Positions 38,450 through 48,471 of a stretch of DNA of 64,000 bases are shown here, piece by piece. The stretch lies in contig NZ_LQXS01000001.1 in the NCBI RefSeq assembly GCF_001586775.1, positions 62,001-126,000 of the forward strand, read 5' to 3'. How positions within the stretch are numbered: position 1 is the first letter of the stretch; each line of letters opens with the position of its first letter. The notes below the pieces were generated by a model. That model ran no database searches, was not told the DNA's origin, and saw nothing but the letters and a program-made list of their open reading frames with translations. The position numbers and the translations under genes were made by a program. The DNA comes from Sphingobacterium populi (lineage in GTDB: Bacteria > Bacteroidota > Bacteroidia > Sphingobacteriales > Sphingobacteriaceae).

Positions 38450-38484
38450 CTACAAAAGCCCAACTTTGGTCGGGGCTTTTGTAG
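38450..38484. terminator. Bidirectional terminator between the reductase and S41 protease genes
   Basis: Perfect 12-base arms 38450-38461 and 38473-38484 (CTACAAAAGCCC and complement) with an 11-base loop, 36 bases past one stop and 22 bases past the other, between convergent genes. U-tracts are weak on both sides. Confidence 0.65.
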
Positions 38485-38505
38485 CTTTAAAGTTAACCAA
38501 AAAGG

Positions 38506-41500
38506 TTATTTAACTTCTTTAAGCATTTCTTCCACAGCAGTTTTCAGCTGCGGATCTTCGCCATTTAAGAATGCTTCATAAGGAAGCGGTACACGAATAT
38601 CTGGCTCTACTTGCATATTTTCTGTTGTGCGGCCTTCTTTCCCGATTGTTCCGATCATTGGGATACCGAATACGATGGTCGGATCGATTTGCGTTTCCCA
38701 CCAAACGGCTGTCCCAGTTCCTGGTACTGGCATACCGACCAATTTACCCAAACCATTCTGTTTGTAGATGTACGGGAAAATGTGTGCATCGCTATAATTA
38801 CCTTCGCTCATCACCACGATAGAAGGTTTGTTCCAACGAGAAGCCGGTTCACCACCTTTTACAATGTTGCCTTGCGGAGCAAATTGAAGATACTGCTTTC
38901 CACTTAAAAATGTGTTGAGATCATCGTGCAACCAACCACCACCATTAAAGCGCGTATCAACTACCAATGCTTTTTTATCGGCATTTTCGCCCATGGCACG
39001 CTCGTACAATTCGCGGAAGCTACCGTCGTTCATACCTTCAATATGTACGTATCCGATCTGCCCGTTACTTATTTTGTTTACGTATTCTTTTCTACTTTTT
39101 ACCCAACGTTTGTACATCAAGCTGTTTTCTTCGCCTTGCGAGATAGGTTTTACGGTTTCCGAGAAAGCATTTCCGCCAGCTGTTTTTCCACTGATATGAA
39201 CATATTGTCCAGCTTTCCGATTCAGCAATTTTGCCCAATCTTCATTAGCATTCAATGGTTTGCCATCAATCTCTGTGATCGTACTACCTTTGTCAATTTT
39301 GCTATTCGCTTTATTTAGCGGACCGCTTTGAAGTACCTCTGCTACGCGCAATCCATCGCCGCTATACAGCTCATCGTACAACAAACCTAAGCTCGGCGTG
39401 ATGTCCGGATTAGTTGGGCGCGGAGAGTAGCGACCACCTGTATGCGAGGCATTCAATTCGCCCAACAATTCGCTCAACAATTCTTGAAAATCGTAATTGT
39501 TGTTGATATGGGGTAAGAAACGAGCGTAGGTGTTTTTATAACCTTTCCAATCGATGCCATGCAGCTTTGGATCATAGAATTTCTTTTCCACTTGTAACCA
39601 AGCATGGTGAAAGATGTATTCCCGCTCTGCCGCAGCATCAAGGCTGATTTCACTTTTGCTGCTGATCGGGGTAACCTTGCCGCTTTCGGCATCTACTTTT
39701 ACCAAGCTACCGCGGTTAGTCATGAACAAGCTTTTGCCGTCTTTGCTAATTTCTAATCCGCTCGGTGATCCGCCCAATTTGGCCAAGATCTTTGTTTCAC
39801 GTGTGCGCGGTTCGGTGACCCAAAGATCGTAGCCTTTTTCGAAGGCTGCCAAATAGAATAGCTTGCTAAGATCTTTGTTCATCACGTAATCGCTGATCGA
39901 TGAACTGTTGATCGTAAGGCGTACCGTTCTGTCGCGGAGGTTTTCGATGTTCGGGACGAATTCTGGTGCTGCTGTTTTTTTCTTCGTCGAGTCCTGTTTC
40001 TCTCTTTCTTCCAACAATTTGAATTCATCCTTATTCAGCTGAAAGCGATCATAAGCTTCCTGATCAAAAAAGGCCGCGAATACATCCACTTCCCGACTAC
40101 CTTGATAAGCCAAGGATTTGCGGCCATAGCGACTGCTTTCCCAAGTCATGATTTTGCCGTCTTGCGACCATTTGGCTCCACCATCACCAAAACCACTTAG
40201 GATAGGATGACGCAATTCGCCGCTACCATCTGCTTTCACCAAAGCGGTATTGCCACTCAAAAAGAAGCCACGTTGATCGTCTACGAATAACCAGCGGCTA
40301 TCTGGACTCCACTCAAATCCCCAATCGCCATCGGCATAGGAGTGATTGCGTCCTTCGGGAAGCAATGTAATTGCTTTTCCACCGGCCGTAGGCATCACTT
40401 TTAAGATGTTGCGGTCTTCGATGAAGGCAATGGATTTGCCATCCGGCGAATATTTTGGTGCAAAATTGTTGTGGCTGTTAACCAGTACTGGAGATTCTTT
40501 CAATAAGCTGGCGTTGAAGAAATATGATTCATTTGCGGTAGCAATTTCTGTCTTATAGATTCCCCAGCCTGTGCTATCTCTTTCTGCCGCGTAGATGAGT
40601 GTTTTGCTGTCGGGTGCCCAGTCGAGCATACGTTCCTGCCCGGCCGTTTCGGTAATTCGTTTAGTGAAATCACCTTCTACACTAGTGACAAACAATTCGC
40701 CTCGGGTGATATAAGCAATCTGCTTACCATCTGGACTCAATTTAAATTCTCTTGTATCGCCACTCAATGGGAGATTTTTCACATCTGGTAGACCAGAATC
40801 GGTATTGATGCGAATGCTCAATCTCGTTGGCGTACCATCGGTCGTAAGAGTATAAATAGCGCCATCTTGCGTGAAAGCTAAGGTGTTGTTTTGCGAAATA
40901 CTCAGGTGACGCACCGGATTTTTGGTAAACTTTGTTAGTTGCATAGCGGTGGCGGCGCCTTGCAATTCTTTTCGATATACGTTGAGCGTGCCATCTTTCT
41001 CCGAAAGGAAAAATACCGATTGGCCATCTTGTGCAAATACGGGTTCACGGTGCTCAATCTCCTCATTGGTTAGTGCCAAATAATTCTTTTTTTCTAAATC
41101 GTATATCCAGATATCGCGCGTTACCGACGAGGTATGGTGCTTGCGCCAGGCATCTTCATATCCTTTACGATCTTGGAAAACCAATTGCTTGCCATTCGGG
41201 CTTAGTTTGGCGTGATCCATTCCGGCAGCAGAGATCAATTGGGCACGGCCACCTGTGACAGGAACTTGATACACATTCTGGAACAAACGCATGCTCGGAA
41301 AACGTACGCTGGCTGCGGGAGCTTGACGTGCACTACCGAAATAAACTGCACTATTATCTGTCGTAAAATCGTATGGATAATCGTCGGCGCTGTTGTACGT
41401 TAGGCGTGTGGCTTGCCCACCATTTGCCGGCATCACAAAGACATCGAAGTTGCCATGGCGATTGTTGGCGAAAGCAATCGATTGACCATCACGACTCCAG

Positions 41501-41721
41501 ATTGGCATCATGCTATGCGATTCGCCAACAGTAAGTGGCGTTGCATCTCCGCCGGTCGCAGCAACTTTATAAATATTGCCTTGATATCCAAAAACAATGG
41601 ATCTGCCATCGGGCGAAATAGTTGGATAGCGAAGCCACAAGGCTTCTTGTGCAGAAAGTGCGGCAGGAAGCCAAAGAATGGCTGTAACCAACATCTTTCG
41701 CATAGAAAAGTATTTGAGCAT
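38506..41721 (-). CDS. Tricorn-like S41 family protease with beta-propeller and PDZ domains
   Basis: 1071 residues. Signal peptide near the N-terminus (MLVTAILWLPAALSAQ; a second ATG at codon 7 is an equally good start). About 30-670 is a chain of WD40-like PD40 propeller repeats with the recurring SPDGK/WSPDS pattern, then a Peptidase S41 N-terminal/PDZ region (about 770-860), then the protease with DTRFNGGGWLHDD and VVMSEGNYSDAHIFPY, where the Ser of YSDA is the expected nucleophile. This is the architecture of tricorn protease and its exported Bacteroidota homologues, which degrade peptides in the periplasm. The tail-to-tail neighbour is separated by a terminator. Confidence 0.92.
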   Translation of the reverse strand: MLKYFSMRKMLVTAILWLPAALSAQEALWLRYPTISPDGRSIVFGYQGNIYKVAATGGDATPLTVGESHSMMPIWSRDGQSIAFANNRHGNFDVFVMPANGGQATRLTYNSADDYPYDFTTDNSAVYFGSARQAPAASVRFPSMRLFQNVYQVPVTGGRAQLISAAGMDHAKLSPNGKQLVFQDRKGYEDAWRKHHTSSVTRDIWIYDLEKKNYLALTNEEIEHREPVFAQDGQSVFFLSEKDGTLNVYRKELQGAATAMQLTKFTKNPVRHLSISQNNTLAFTQDGAIYTLTTDGTPTRLSIRINTDSGLPDVKNLPLSGDTREFKLSPDGKQIAYITRGELFVTSVEGDFTKRITETAGQERMLDWAPDSKTLIYAAERDSTGWGIYKTEIATANESYFFNASLLKESPVLVNSHNNFAPKYSPDGKSIAFIEDRNILKVMPTAGGKAITLLPEGRNHSYADGDWGFEWSPDSRWLFVDDQRGFFLSGNTALVKADGSGELRHPILSGFGDGGAKWSQDGKIMTWESSRYGRKSLAYQGSREVDVFAAFFDQEAYDRFQLNKDEFKLLEEREKQDSTKKKTAAPEFVPNIENLRDRTVRLTINSSSISDYVMNKDLSKLFYLAAFEKGYDLWVTEPRTRETKILAKLGGSPSGLEISKDGKSLFMTNRGSLVKVDAESGKVTPISSKSEISLDAAAEREYIFHHAWLQVEKKFYDPKLHGIDWKGYKNTYARFLPHINNNYDFQELLSELLGELNASHTGGRYSPRPTNPDITPSLGLLYDELYSGDGLRVAEVLQSGPLNKANSKIDKGSTITEIDGKPLNANEDWAKLLNRKAGQYVHISGKTAGGNAFSETVKPISQGEENSLMYKRWVKSRKEYVNKISNGQIGYVHIEGMNDGSFRELYERAMGENADKKALVVDTRFNGGGWLHDDLNTFLSGKQYLQFAPQGNIVKGGEPASRWNKPSIVVMSEGNYSDAHIFPYIYKQNGLGKLVGMPVPGTGTAVWWETQIDPTIVFGIPMIGTIGKEGRTTENMQVEPDIRVPLPYEAFLNGEDPQLKTAVEEMLKEVK

Positions 41722-41757
41722 AGACTATAGGTGATATAGTTAATAAATTGTTATATG

Positions 41758-41765
41758 CAAAAATA
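41758..41765 (-). promoter_or_regulatory. -7 promoter element of the S41 protease gene
   Basis: Minus-strand TATTTTTG, 36 bases before the ATG at 41721. Confidence 0.35.
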
Positions 41766-41857
41766 CATTTTTCCGTTAGATATGCTTTGTCACAGTATTA
41801 TAGTATGTTGCTGTCCAACGGGCAATATCATGGTATGTGCTAGTCGTACATGCGTAC

Positions 41858-43489
41858 CTATTTTTCGATCTCTTTTAGGCTGGTCATTTTTTTATACTCC
41901 AAGAATCCTTTGATATCTTCGAAATGTTCGCGGACTCGTTTGTTGCCAAATTCAAACACTTTTTGAGCCAAGCCATCCAAGAAGTCACGATCGTGAGAGA
42001 CGAGGATTAGTGTGCCATCAAAATCTTGTAAAGCATCTTTGATAATGTCTTTGGTTTTCATATCAAGATGGTTAGTTGGCTCATCCAAAATCAATACATT
42101 TACCGGCTCAAGCAACAGCTTGATCATGGCCAACCGGGTTTTTTCACCACCAGAAAGAACTTTCACCTTCTTTGTTGTATCATCGCCGCTAAACATAAAG
42201 GCTCCTAATAAATCCTTTATTTTTACGCGCACATCACCCACGGCAATCTGATCGATGGTTTCAAAAACGGTCATTTCCTGATCGAGCAATGCTGCCTGAT
42301 TCTGCGCGAAGTAGCCAATCTTCACGTTATGCCCGACCTTAAGCTCGCCATCGAAATCAATCTCGCCCATGATCGCTTTGATCATAGTCGATTTTCCTTC
42401 TCCGTTTTTGCCGACGAAAGCCACTTTTTCGCCCTGCTCGATCACCATCGATGCTTTCTCAAACACCGTGTGATCGCCGTATCGTTTGGTTAATTCTTCG
42501 ACCATGACCGGGTATTTGCCCGAGCGCGGGGCAGGTGGAAATTTTAGTCGTAGCGCCGATGTGTCCACTTCATCTACTTCGATAACTTCCAGTTTTTCTA
42601 ACATTTTGACACGCGATTGCACTTGCAATGTTTTCGAGTATGTACCTCTAAAGCGGTCAATAAACTCCTGATTGTCGGCAATGAATCGTTGCTGCTCTTC
42701 GTAGGCTTTGAGCTGATGTTGGCGACGTTCTTTACGTAGTTCTAGATAGTGACTGTACGTGGCTTTGTAATCATATATACGGCCCATTGTTACCTCAATG
42801 GTACGGTTGGTAATGTTATCGACAAAGGCCCGGTCGTGCGAGATCACTACGACCGCTTTCGCAGAATTAATCAAGAAATCTTCCAACCATTGTATACTTT
42901 CAATATCCATATGGTTAGTAGGTTCATCGAGCAAAATTAGATCAGGTTTTTTTAATAGAATTTTGGCTAGCTCAATCCGCATACGCCATCCTCCCGAAAA
43001 TTCGGAGGTCGGTCGTGTGAAATCTGTCCGATCAAAGCCTAAACCTTTCAATACCTTTTCTACTTCGGCATCGTAATTGGTTTCTTCCAACGAATAAAAG
43101 CGTTCGCTCAACTCCGAAACTTGCTCGATGAGCTCCATGTACGAATCACTTTCGTAATCTGTACGTACCGTGAGCTGTTCGTTTAGCTCTTCTAATTTCG
43201 CTTGCATCTGATATACTTCGTCAAAGGCCTTCGAAGTTTCCTCAAACACGCTCACATTATCTTGGGTTAGAAGATGCTGTGGTAAATATGCGATGACGGC
43301 TTCTTTTGGCGCTGAAATATTGCCTGTACTCGGCTTTCCTGCTCCGGCTATGATTTTTAATAAGGTGGATTTGCCAGCGCCGTTCTTACCCATAAGGGCA
43401 ATTTTGTCATTTTCATTGATGGAGAAAGATACGTCGCTAAAGAGGGTGGTGCCGCCAAAGGATACCGAAATATTGTTGATACTGATCAC
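41858..43489 (-). CDS. ABC-F family ATPase
   Basis: 543 residues with two ABC cassettes in one chain and no membrane segment. First domain: Walker A GKNGAGKSTLL, signature SGGWRMR, Walker B LILLDEPTNHMD. Second: GKNGEGKSTMI, SGGEKTR, VLILDEPTNHLD. Between them is the charged helical linker (about 235-300, ELRKERRQHQLKAYEEQQ) that reaches into the ribosome in ABC-F proteins. These factors act on the ribosome to relieve stalls; some give antibiotic resistance, but nothing here marks this one as a resistance type rather than a housekeeping one. A TATCTTTG -7 box lies upstream. Confidence 0.93.
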   Translation of the reverse strand: MISINNISVSFGGTTLFSDVSFSINENDKIALMGKNGAGKSTLLKIIAGAGKPSTGNISAPKEAVIAYLPQHLLTQDNVSVFEETSKAFDEVYQMQAKLEELNEQLTVRTDYESDSYMELIEQVSELSERFYSLEETNYDAEVEKVLKGLGFDRTDFTRPTSEFSGGWRMRIELAKILLKKPDLILLDEPTNHMDIESIQWLEDFLINSAKAVVVISHDRAFVDNITNRTIEVTMGRIYDYKATYSHYLELRKERRQHQLKAYEEQQRFIADNQEFIDRFRGTYSKTLQVQSRVKMLEKLEVIEVDEVDTSALRLKFPPAPRSGKYPVMVEELTKRYGDHTVFEKASMVIEQGEKVAFVGKNGEGKSTMIKAIMGEIDFDGELKVGHNVKIGYFAQNQAALLDQEMTVFETIDQIAVGDVRVKIKDLLGAFMFSGDDTTKKVKVLSGGEKTRLAMIKLLLEPVNVLILDEPTNHLDMKTKDIIKDALQDFDGTLILVSHDRDFLDGLAQKVFEFGNKRVREHFEDIKGFLEYKKMTSLKEIEK

Positions 43490-43512
43490 GTTATTTGCTG
43501 TTGAAATGTTTG

Positions 43513-43520
43513 CAAAGATA
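43513..43520 (-). promoter_or_regulatory. -7 promoter element of the ABC-F gene
   Basis: Minus-strand TATCTTTG, 23 bases ahead of the ATG at 43489. Confidence 0.5.
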
Positions 43521-43594
43521 AAGGATTTTGTCGTCTGCTAAAGTTTTGCAGCGGCTAATCGATGCAGAATTAACGCGTACCTAATTGAATTATC

Positions 43595-43602
43595 TATATT
43601 TG
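43595..43602 (+). promoter_or_regulatory. -7 promoter element of the methyltransferase gene
   Basis: TATATTTG, 19 bases before the ATG at 43622. Confidence 0.45.
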
Positions 43603-43621
43603 ACTATACAACCTGAATAAT

Positions 43622-44422
43622 ATGAAAGCACAAGACGATTATTTGGCGATTAATCGGGCATCGTGGAACAATAGAACGGATGCGCACATCAAATCATCTT
43701 TTTATGATATGCCCGGCTTTTTAGAGGGCAAAAGTTCTTTGAAAGATATTGAACTTCAATTGTTGGGTGATGTGCGTGGCAAATCCATCCTGCATCTGCA
43801 ATGTCATTTTGGACAAGATTCTATTTCCTTGAGCCGCTTGGGCGCAGCGGTGACTGGTGTTGATCTATCTAATAAAGCAATCGATAGCGCGATAGATATT
43901 GCTCGGCAAACCAATTCTTCTGCAAAATTCATTTGCAGCGATGTGTATGATTTACCAGCACATTTGGATGAGCAGTATGATATTGTATTTACCAGCTATG
44001 GTGTGATTGGCTGGTTGCCTGATCTGGATCGCTGGGCCAAAATTATTCGACGTTACCTCAAACCTGGTGGCAAACTGGTTTTTGTAGAATTTCATCCTGT
44101 TGTATGGATGTTTGATGAAGACTTTACAAAGGTAGAGTACAACTATTTCAATGCGGGTGCTATCATGGAAAATGAAAATGGTACTTACGCGGACAAAGAG
44201 GCGGCTATTAATCAGGATTATGTGATGTGGAATCATGATTTGGGCGAGGTGATGGGAAGTTTATTAGCCAATGGCATGCAGCTAACTCATTTTGAAGAAT
44301 ATGATTACTCGCCTTACGATTGTTTTAGTCATACAGTAGAATTTGAACCCGGCAAGTTTCGGATCAAACATCTGGATAATAAGATTCCGATGTTGTATGC
44401 GTTGGTAGCTAGTAAGATATAA
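43622..44422 (+). CDS. Class I SAM-dependent methyltransferase
   Basis: 266 residues. SAM-binding motif I is visible as SILHLQCHFGQDSISLSRLGAAVTGVD (HLQCHFGQD around residues 59-67, D at the end of strand 2), followed by FICSDVYDLP and IVFTSYGVIGWLPDLDRWAKII. The length and the HFGQD variant resemble a group of small-molecule methyltransferases. Substrate is unknown. It stands alone between a divergent ABC-F gene and a 364-bp gap. Confidence 0.88.
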   Translation: MKAQDDYLAINRASWNNRTDAHIKSSFYDMPGFLEGKSSLKDIELQLLGDVRGKSILHLQCHFGQDSISLSRLGAAVTGVDLSNKAIDSAIDIARQTNSSAKFICSDVYDLPAHLDEQYDIVFTSYGVIGWLPDLDRWAKIIRRYLKPGGKLVFVEFHPVVWMFDEDFTKVEYNYFNAGAIMENENGTYADKEAAINQDYVMWNHDLGEVMGSLLANGMQLTHFEEYDYSPYDCFSHTVEFEPGKFRIKHLDNKIPMLYALVASKI

Positions 44423-44786
44423 TCAATATTGGCACCTATATTGATGCAGAAAATTTGAAAAAATGATCATTATGAATGGCTTAATAATTCTTCACGTACT
44501 GCACGGCATCTTCGTCTTATGTACTACCTGGCATGCGTACGTCGTATTTCGCAAGAAGATTTTGCGCCGCTAATCACTCTGGATTTGCTGTCTTTTTTGG
44601 CTGTATGTTCAATTGCTAAAACCTTTTATGATACAATTTGGATAGTTTATGAACTAAATTGATAGATTGCTACAAGCATTAATGTCTAAATTCGTTATAG
44701 ATTATTGTCTACAACTAATCCACAATGCCGATATGCTACCTGTGTCGGCATTGTAACCATTGTAAATTGAACTAATTCTTGTACAG
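44423..44786. other. 364-bp intergenic region before the GH43 gene
   Basis: Contains a 10-bp inverted repeat at 44722-44754 (separate entry) and a 36-codon open frame at 44464 that has no recognisable product. No TAnnTTTG box at a standard distance from the GH43 start was found. Confidence 0.4.
44722..44754. repeat. 10-bp inverted repeat upstream of the GH43 gene
   Basis: ACAATGCCGA at 44722-44731 and its exact complement at 44745-44754 enclose a 13-base loop, 32 bases before the GH43 ATG. No U-tract follows on either strand, so a terminator is unlikely; a leader hairpin or a binding site is possible. Confidence 0.45.
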
Positions 44787-45872
44787 ATGTTTTTGAAGTT
44801 TTCTAAAATTTCTTTCCCCATTGCAACGGGGGCTTTGTTGTTATTTGGTTTCGCTAATTCTACGCTTAACGATTCCAACGCTATTCAATCTGCCGATTCC
44901 CTACTAACTTATGCCAATCCAGTTTTCGAACCGATCTTGGCAGATCCATCTGTTTATCGCGATTCGGATAGCGGAGAGTTCTATGCCTACGGTACACAGG
45001 ATAATTGGGGTGATGGACACGGAAGTCGGTTGGTACCAATCTTAAAGTCGACCGATTTGGTACATTGGAATTTGATTGGAAATGCGCTGCGCGAAAAACC
45101 AACTTGGAAATCGAAAGGTGGAATCTGGGCTCCGGATGTTGTGAATGTTAAAGACCAATATCATTTGTATTATGCTTATTCGACATGGGGTGATGCCAAT
45201 CCCGGTATTGGGTTGGCGATCGGTCAATCACCCGAAGGGCCATTTACTGATCAGGGAAAAGTATTTGACAGTAAAAGCATCGATGTGCCCAACTCCATTG
45301 ATCCCTTTTACTACGAAGATAAGGGAAAAAAGTATTTGTTTTGGGGCAGCTTCAGCGACGCGCCAACGCAAGGTAATTTTGGCATTGAACTGACAGACGA
45401 TGGTTTAGCAATCGCTCCGAATGCGCAAAAATTTAAAGTTGCAGCGGGCGATTTTGAAGCGGTCATTATCCACAAAAGAAAAGATTATTACTACTTCATT
45501 GGATCGAAAGGCAGTTGTTGCGAGGGCAGGAAAAGTACGTACCGCGTGTTAGTCGGTCGTTCGCGTACGCTGCAAGGTCCTTATCTCGATAAAAATGGAA
45601 AGGATATCGCCGAGCGCGGCAATGGTACCTTATTACTCAAAGGTAATTCTAGATTTGTCGGTACAGGTCACAATTCGCGTATCATCTCCGATGATAAAGA
45701 TCAAGATTGGATGCTGTACCATGGTATCGATACGCAAAATGATCGCGTGGAAAGTGGTACATCAAGACGCGTGCTGATGTTGGACCCGATTCGTTGGCAG
45801 GACGATTGGCCGACTGTAGCTGGGGATACCGCTAGCTTTGCGCCGCAAGCCGCACCTTATTTCAAAAAATAA
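44787..45872 (+). CDS. Exported glycoside hydrolase family 43 protein
   Basis: 361 residues with a signal peptide (hydrophobic 9-25). Five-bladed propeller GH43 pattern with the inverting triad in place: D53 (LADPSV), D172 (NSIDPF) and E224 (GDFEAV). SKGGIWAPDVV and GTGHNSRI are also family segments. GH43 enzymes act on arabinans, arabinoxylans and related side chains; the subfamily and bond specificity cannot be set here. A DUF4965-type gene follows after 67 bp on the same strand and a shared terminator lies after it, so the two form a small glycan-processing unit with no SusCD pair nearby. Confidence 0.9.
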   Translation: MFLKFSKISFPIATGALLLFGFANSTLNDSNAIQSADSLLTYANPVFEPILADPSVYRDSDSGEFYAYGTQDNWGDGHGSRLVPILKSTDLVHWNLIGNALREKPTWKSKGGIWAPDVVNVKDQYHLYYAYSTWGDANPGIGLAIGQSPEGPFTDQGKVFDSKSIDVPNSIDPFYYEDKGKKYLFWGSFSDAPTQGNFGIELTDDGLAIAPNAQKFKVAAGDFEAVIIHKRKDYYYFIGSKGSCCEGRKSTYRVLVGRSRTLQGPYLDKNGKDIAERGNGTLLLKGNSRFVGTGHNSRIISDDKDQDWMLYHGIDTQNDRVESGTSRRVLMLDPIRWQDDWPTVAGDTASFAPQAAPYFKK

Positions 45873-45939
45873 CCTATTGTAATCCAGGGATAGATCTGCT
45901 AATCAATTAGTTTGATGCTTCTCGAAATGTTTAAATACT

Positions 45940-48413
45940 ATGATAAAACAATTTCTGACGGGCGTGGTGATGGTCGCGCTCACCTTGTCTGCTACGGCAC
46001 AATCTACTAAAAGTGATTTGCGGGCTCCGGCGTATCCATTAATCACGATCGATCCTAATACCAGTGCTTGGTCGTACACCGATGAATTGTACGGATCCAC
46101 CATGAAGCACTGGACAGAGCGTCCATTTCCTTTGTTAGGCGTACTAAAAGTGGGCGATGACACATACCGATTTATGGGAACGGAAGAAGTGGAGGTATAT
46201 GCTTTGCTGTCCATGGGAGAAGATACGGCTTGGGAAGGGAAATACACAACGAAAAAACCTGCCGGTGATTGGTTTTCTCCAAAATACAATGCGAATGGCT
46301 GGCAGACGGGAAAAGGAGCTTTTGGAACGCCCGACAGTGAGAAAGCTTCTAAAACAGCATGGAATGAAGAGAAAATATGGGTGCGCCGCCCATTCACATT
46401 AGATCAGGATCTGACAGGTAAAACAGTTTATCTCGAGTACTCGCATGATGATGATGTGGTACTTTATCTGAATGGGGTAGAGGTGGTGAACAGCGGACCT
46501 GCAACTGGCAAAAATAAACGTGTTAAATTATCTCCCGAACAAACAGCAAAGCTACCAAAGGCGAGCACCTAATCGCAGGGTACTGTCACAATACCGGCGG
46601 GAATGGTTTCTTTGATGTAGGTGTGGTAGTCGAGAAAGATACGCCGCGATCATTTGAGAAAACCGCACAACAGATCTCGGTCGATGTACAAGCGATGCAA
46701 ACGCATTATACCTTTCGATGTGGCGATGTGGATCTTAAAATTACGTTTACGGCGCCTTTATTTCTGGATGATTTAAATCTAGTTGCGCGTCCAGTAAACT
46801 ATATCTCGTACGAGATCAAGAGCGATCAACCTCGCGAGATGTCGATTTATCTAGAAGCGGCGCCTAATTGGGCTTTAAATGTGCCTTCGCAAGCGTCAAC
46901 TTCGTCGACCAGTAAACAAGGAAATCTATTATTTGCCAAAACAGGTAGTGCCCAACAGCCAATTTTGCAACGTAGCGGAGATCATATTAATATAGATTGG
47001 GGCTATTTTTATCTCGCAGGAAGTGACCAAAATGGTAGCGTAGGTACTGGTGGTAGTCAGTCCTTGCGCAAAGCATTTGCCGCAGGCAATGATATTGCTG
47101 CGGTGAGCGGAGTTGGATCCGATGGACATCAAAATATAGCATACACAAAATCATTTCGTGTAAACGGAACGCACAACGATCATATCATGGTGGGCTATGA
47201 TGATGTATATTCTATTCAATATTTTGGCGAAAACTTGCGCGGTTATTGGAATGTGGATGGAAAAAATACCATCGAAGCGGTATTTGCTAAAGCAGATCAA
47301 CAATATAAGATGTTACGCAAGCGAGCGGATGCCTTTGATGCGGATTTTATGCGTCAATACACGGCTACAGGTGGTAAGGAATATGCGGAATTATGTGCAC
47401 TGGCTTATCGCCAATCGATAGCCGCACACAAATTGGTGGAAGCGCCGAATGGCGATTTGATGCTATTATCGAAAGAAAATGATAGCAATGGATCGATTGG
47501 TACCGTGGATGTCACGTATCCCTCTGCGCCACTGTATTTGTATTACAATCCTGAACTGGCCAAAGCATTGTTAAATTTCATATTTGCTTATAGTGAAAGT
47601 GGAAAATGGACAAAACCTTTTGCTGCTCATGATATCGGCACGTATCCATTGGCCAATGGACAGACCTATGGTGGCGATATGCCTATTGAAGAATCGGGCA
47701 ATATGCTAATCCTGACGTATGCCATAGCGCGTATGGAGCAACATGCTAAGTACGCTGAAAAACATTGGGATGTATTGACCACATGGACTGATTATCTGGT
47801 AGAAAATGGTTTGGACCCCGATAATCAACTATGTACCGATGATTTTGCAGGACATTTTGCACATAATGCGAATCTATCCATTAAAGCAATTGTAGGGATT
47901 GGTTCTTATGCAAAATTGGCCGGCATGTTGGGCAAGAAAGATGTGGCCGCGAAGTATGAAGCGATTGCGAAAGACATGGCCGCCAAATGGAAAAATATGG
48001 CCAATGATGGTGATCATTACCGCTTGACCTTTGATAAATCGGGTACATGGAGCCAAAAATACAATATGGTGTGGGATAAACTGTTTGATATGGGCTTTTT
48101 CGACAAGGACATCATTGATACAGAAATCGCCTATTACCTAACAAAGCAAAACGAATATGGTCTTCCGCTCGATAACCGAGAAACGTATACGAAAACAGAT
48201 TGGATCTGTTGGACGGCCACCATGGCCAACGACAAAGCTACTTTCGAGCAATTCGTAAAACCAGTGCATCACTTTATGAATAACTGTACGACGCGTACAC
48301 CGATGTCGGATTGGGTATTTACGGATAAACCGGTGCGCAGAGGTTTCAAGGCTCGGTCTGTAGTAGGCGGATATTTTATCAAAATGTTGGAAGAAAAGAT
48401 CGCTAAGCAGTAA
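45940..48413 (+). CDS. DUF4965/DUF5127/DUF1793 family exported protein, glutaminase-A-like (one frameshift)
   Basis: Reading through one missing base gives about 824 residues. Signal peptide (MIKQFLTGVVMVALTLSATAQ), then RAPAYPLITIDPNTSAWSYTDELYGSTMKHW, typical of the DUF4964/DUF5127 N-terminus, and a helical C-terminal half with GGDMPIEESGNMLILTYAIA and DNRETYTKTDW, typical of DUF4965/DUF1793. Homologues are often called glutaminase A but occur with glycan genes in Bacteroidota; I do not claim a substrate. The break is at 46557-46559, where AAA should be AAAA: the frame then continues GEHLIAGYCHNTGGNGFFDVG. Follows the GH43 gene by 67 bp. Confidence 0.85.
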
Positions 48414-48439
48414 TTAGCATAACACGTATTTCCGACAAT

Positions 48440-48471
48440 AATAAAAGCGGCTCATTGGAGCCGCTTTTATT
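48440..48471 (+). terminator. Intrinsic terminator after the GH43 unit
   Basis: Perfect 14-base arms 48440-48453 and 48458-48471 (AATAAAAGCGGCTC and complement) with a 4-base loop, 26 bases past the stop at 48413; the right arm ends in CTTTTATT. Confidence 0.85.

Noticed and set aside
44464-44574. 36-codon frame in the gap before the GH43 gene
   Set aside because: Short, mildly hydrophobic, no ribosome site, and no family resemblance.
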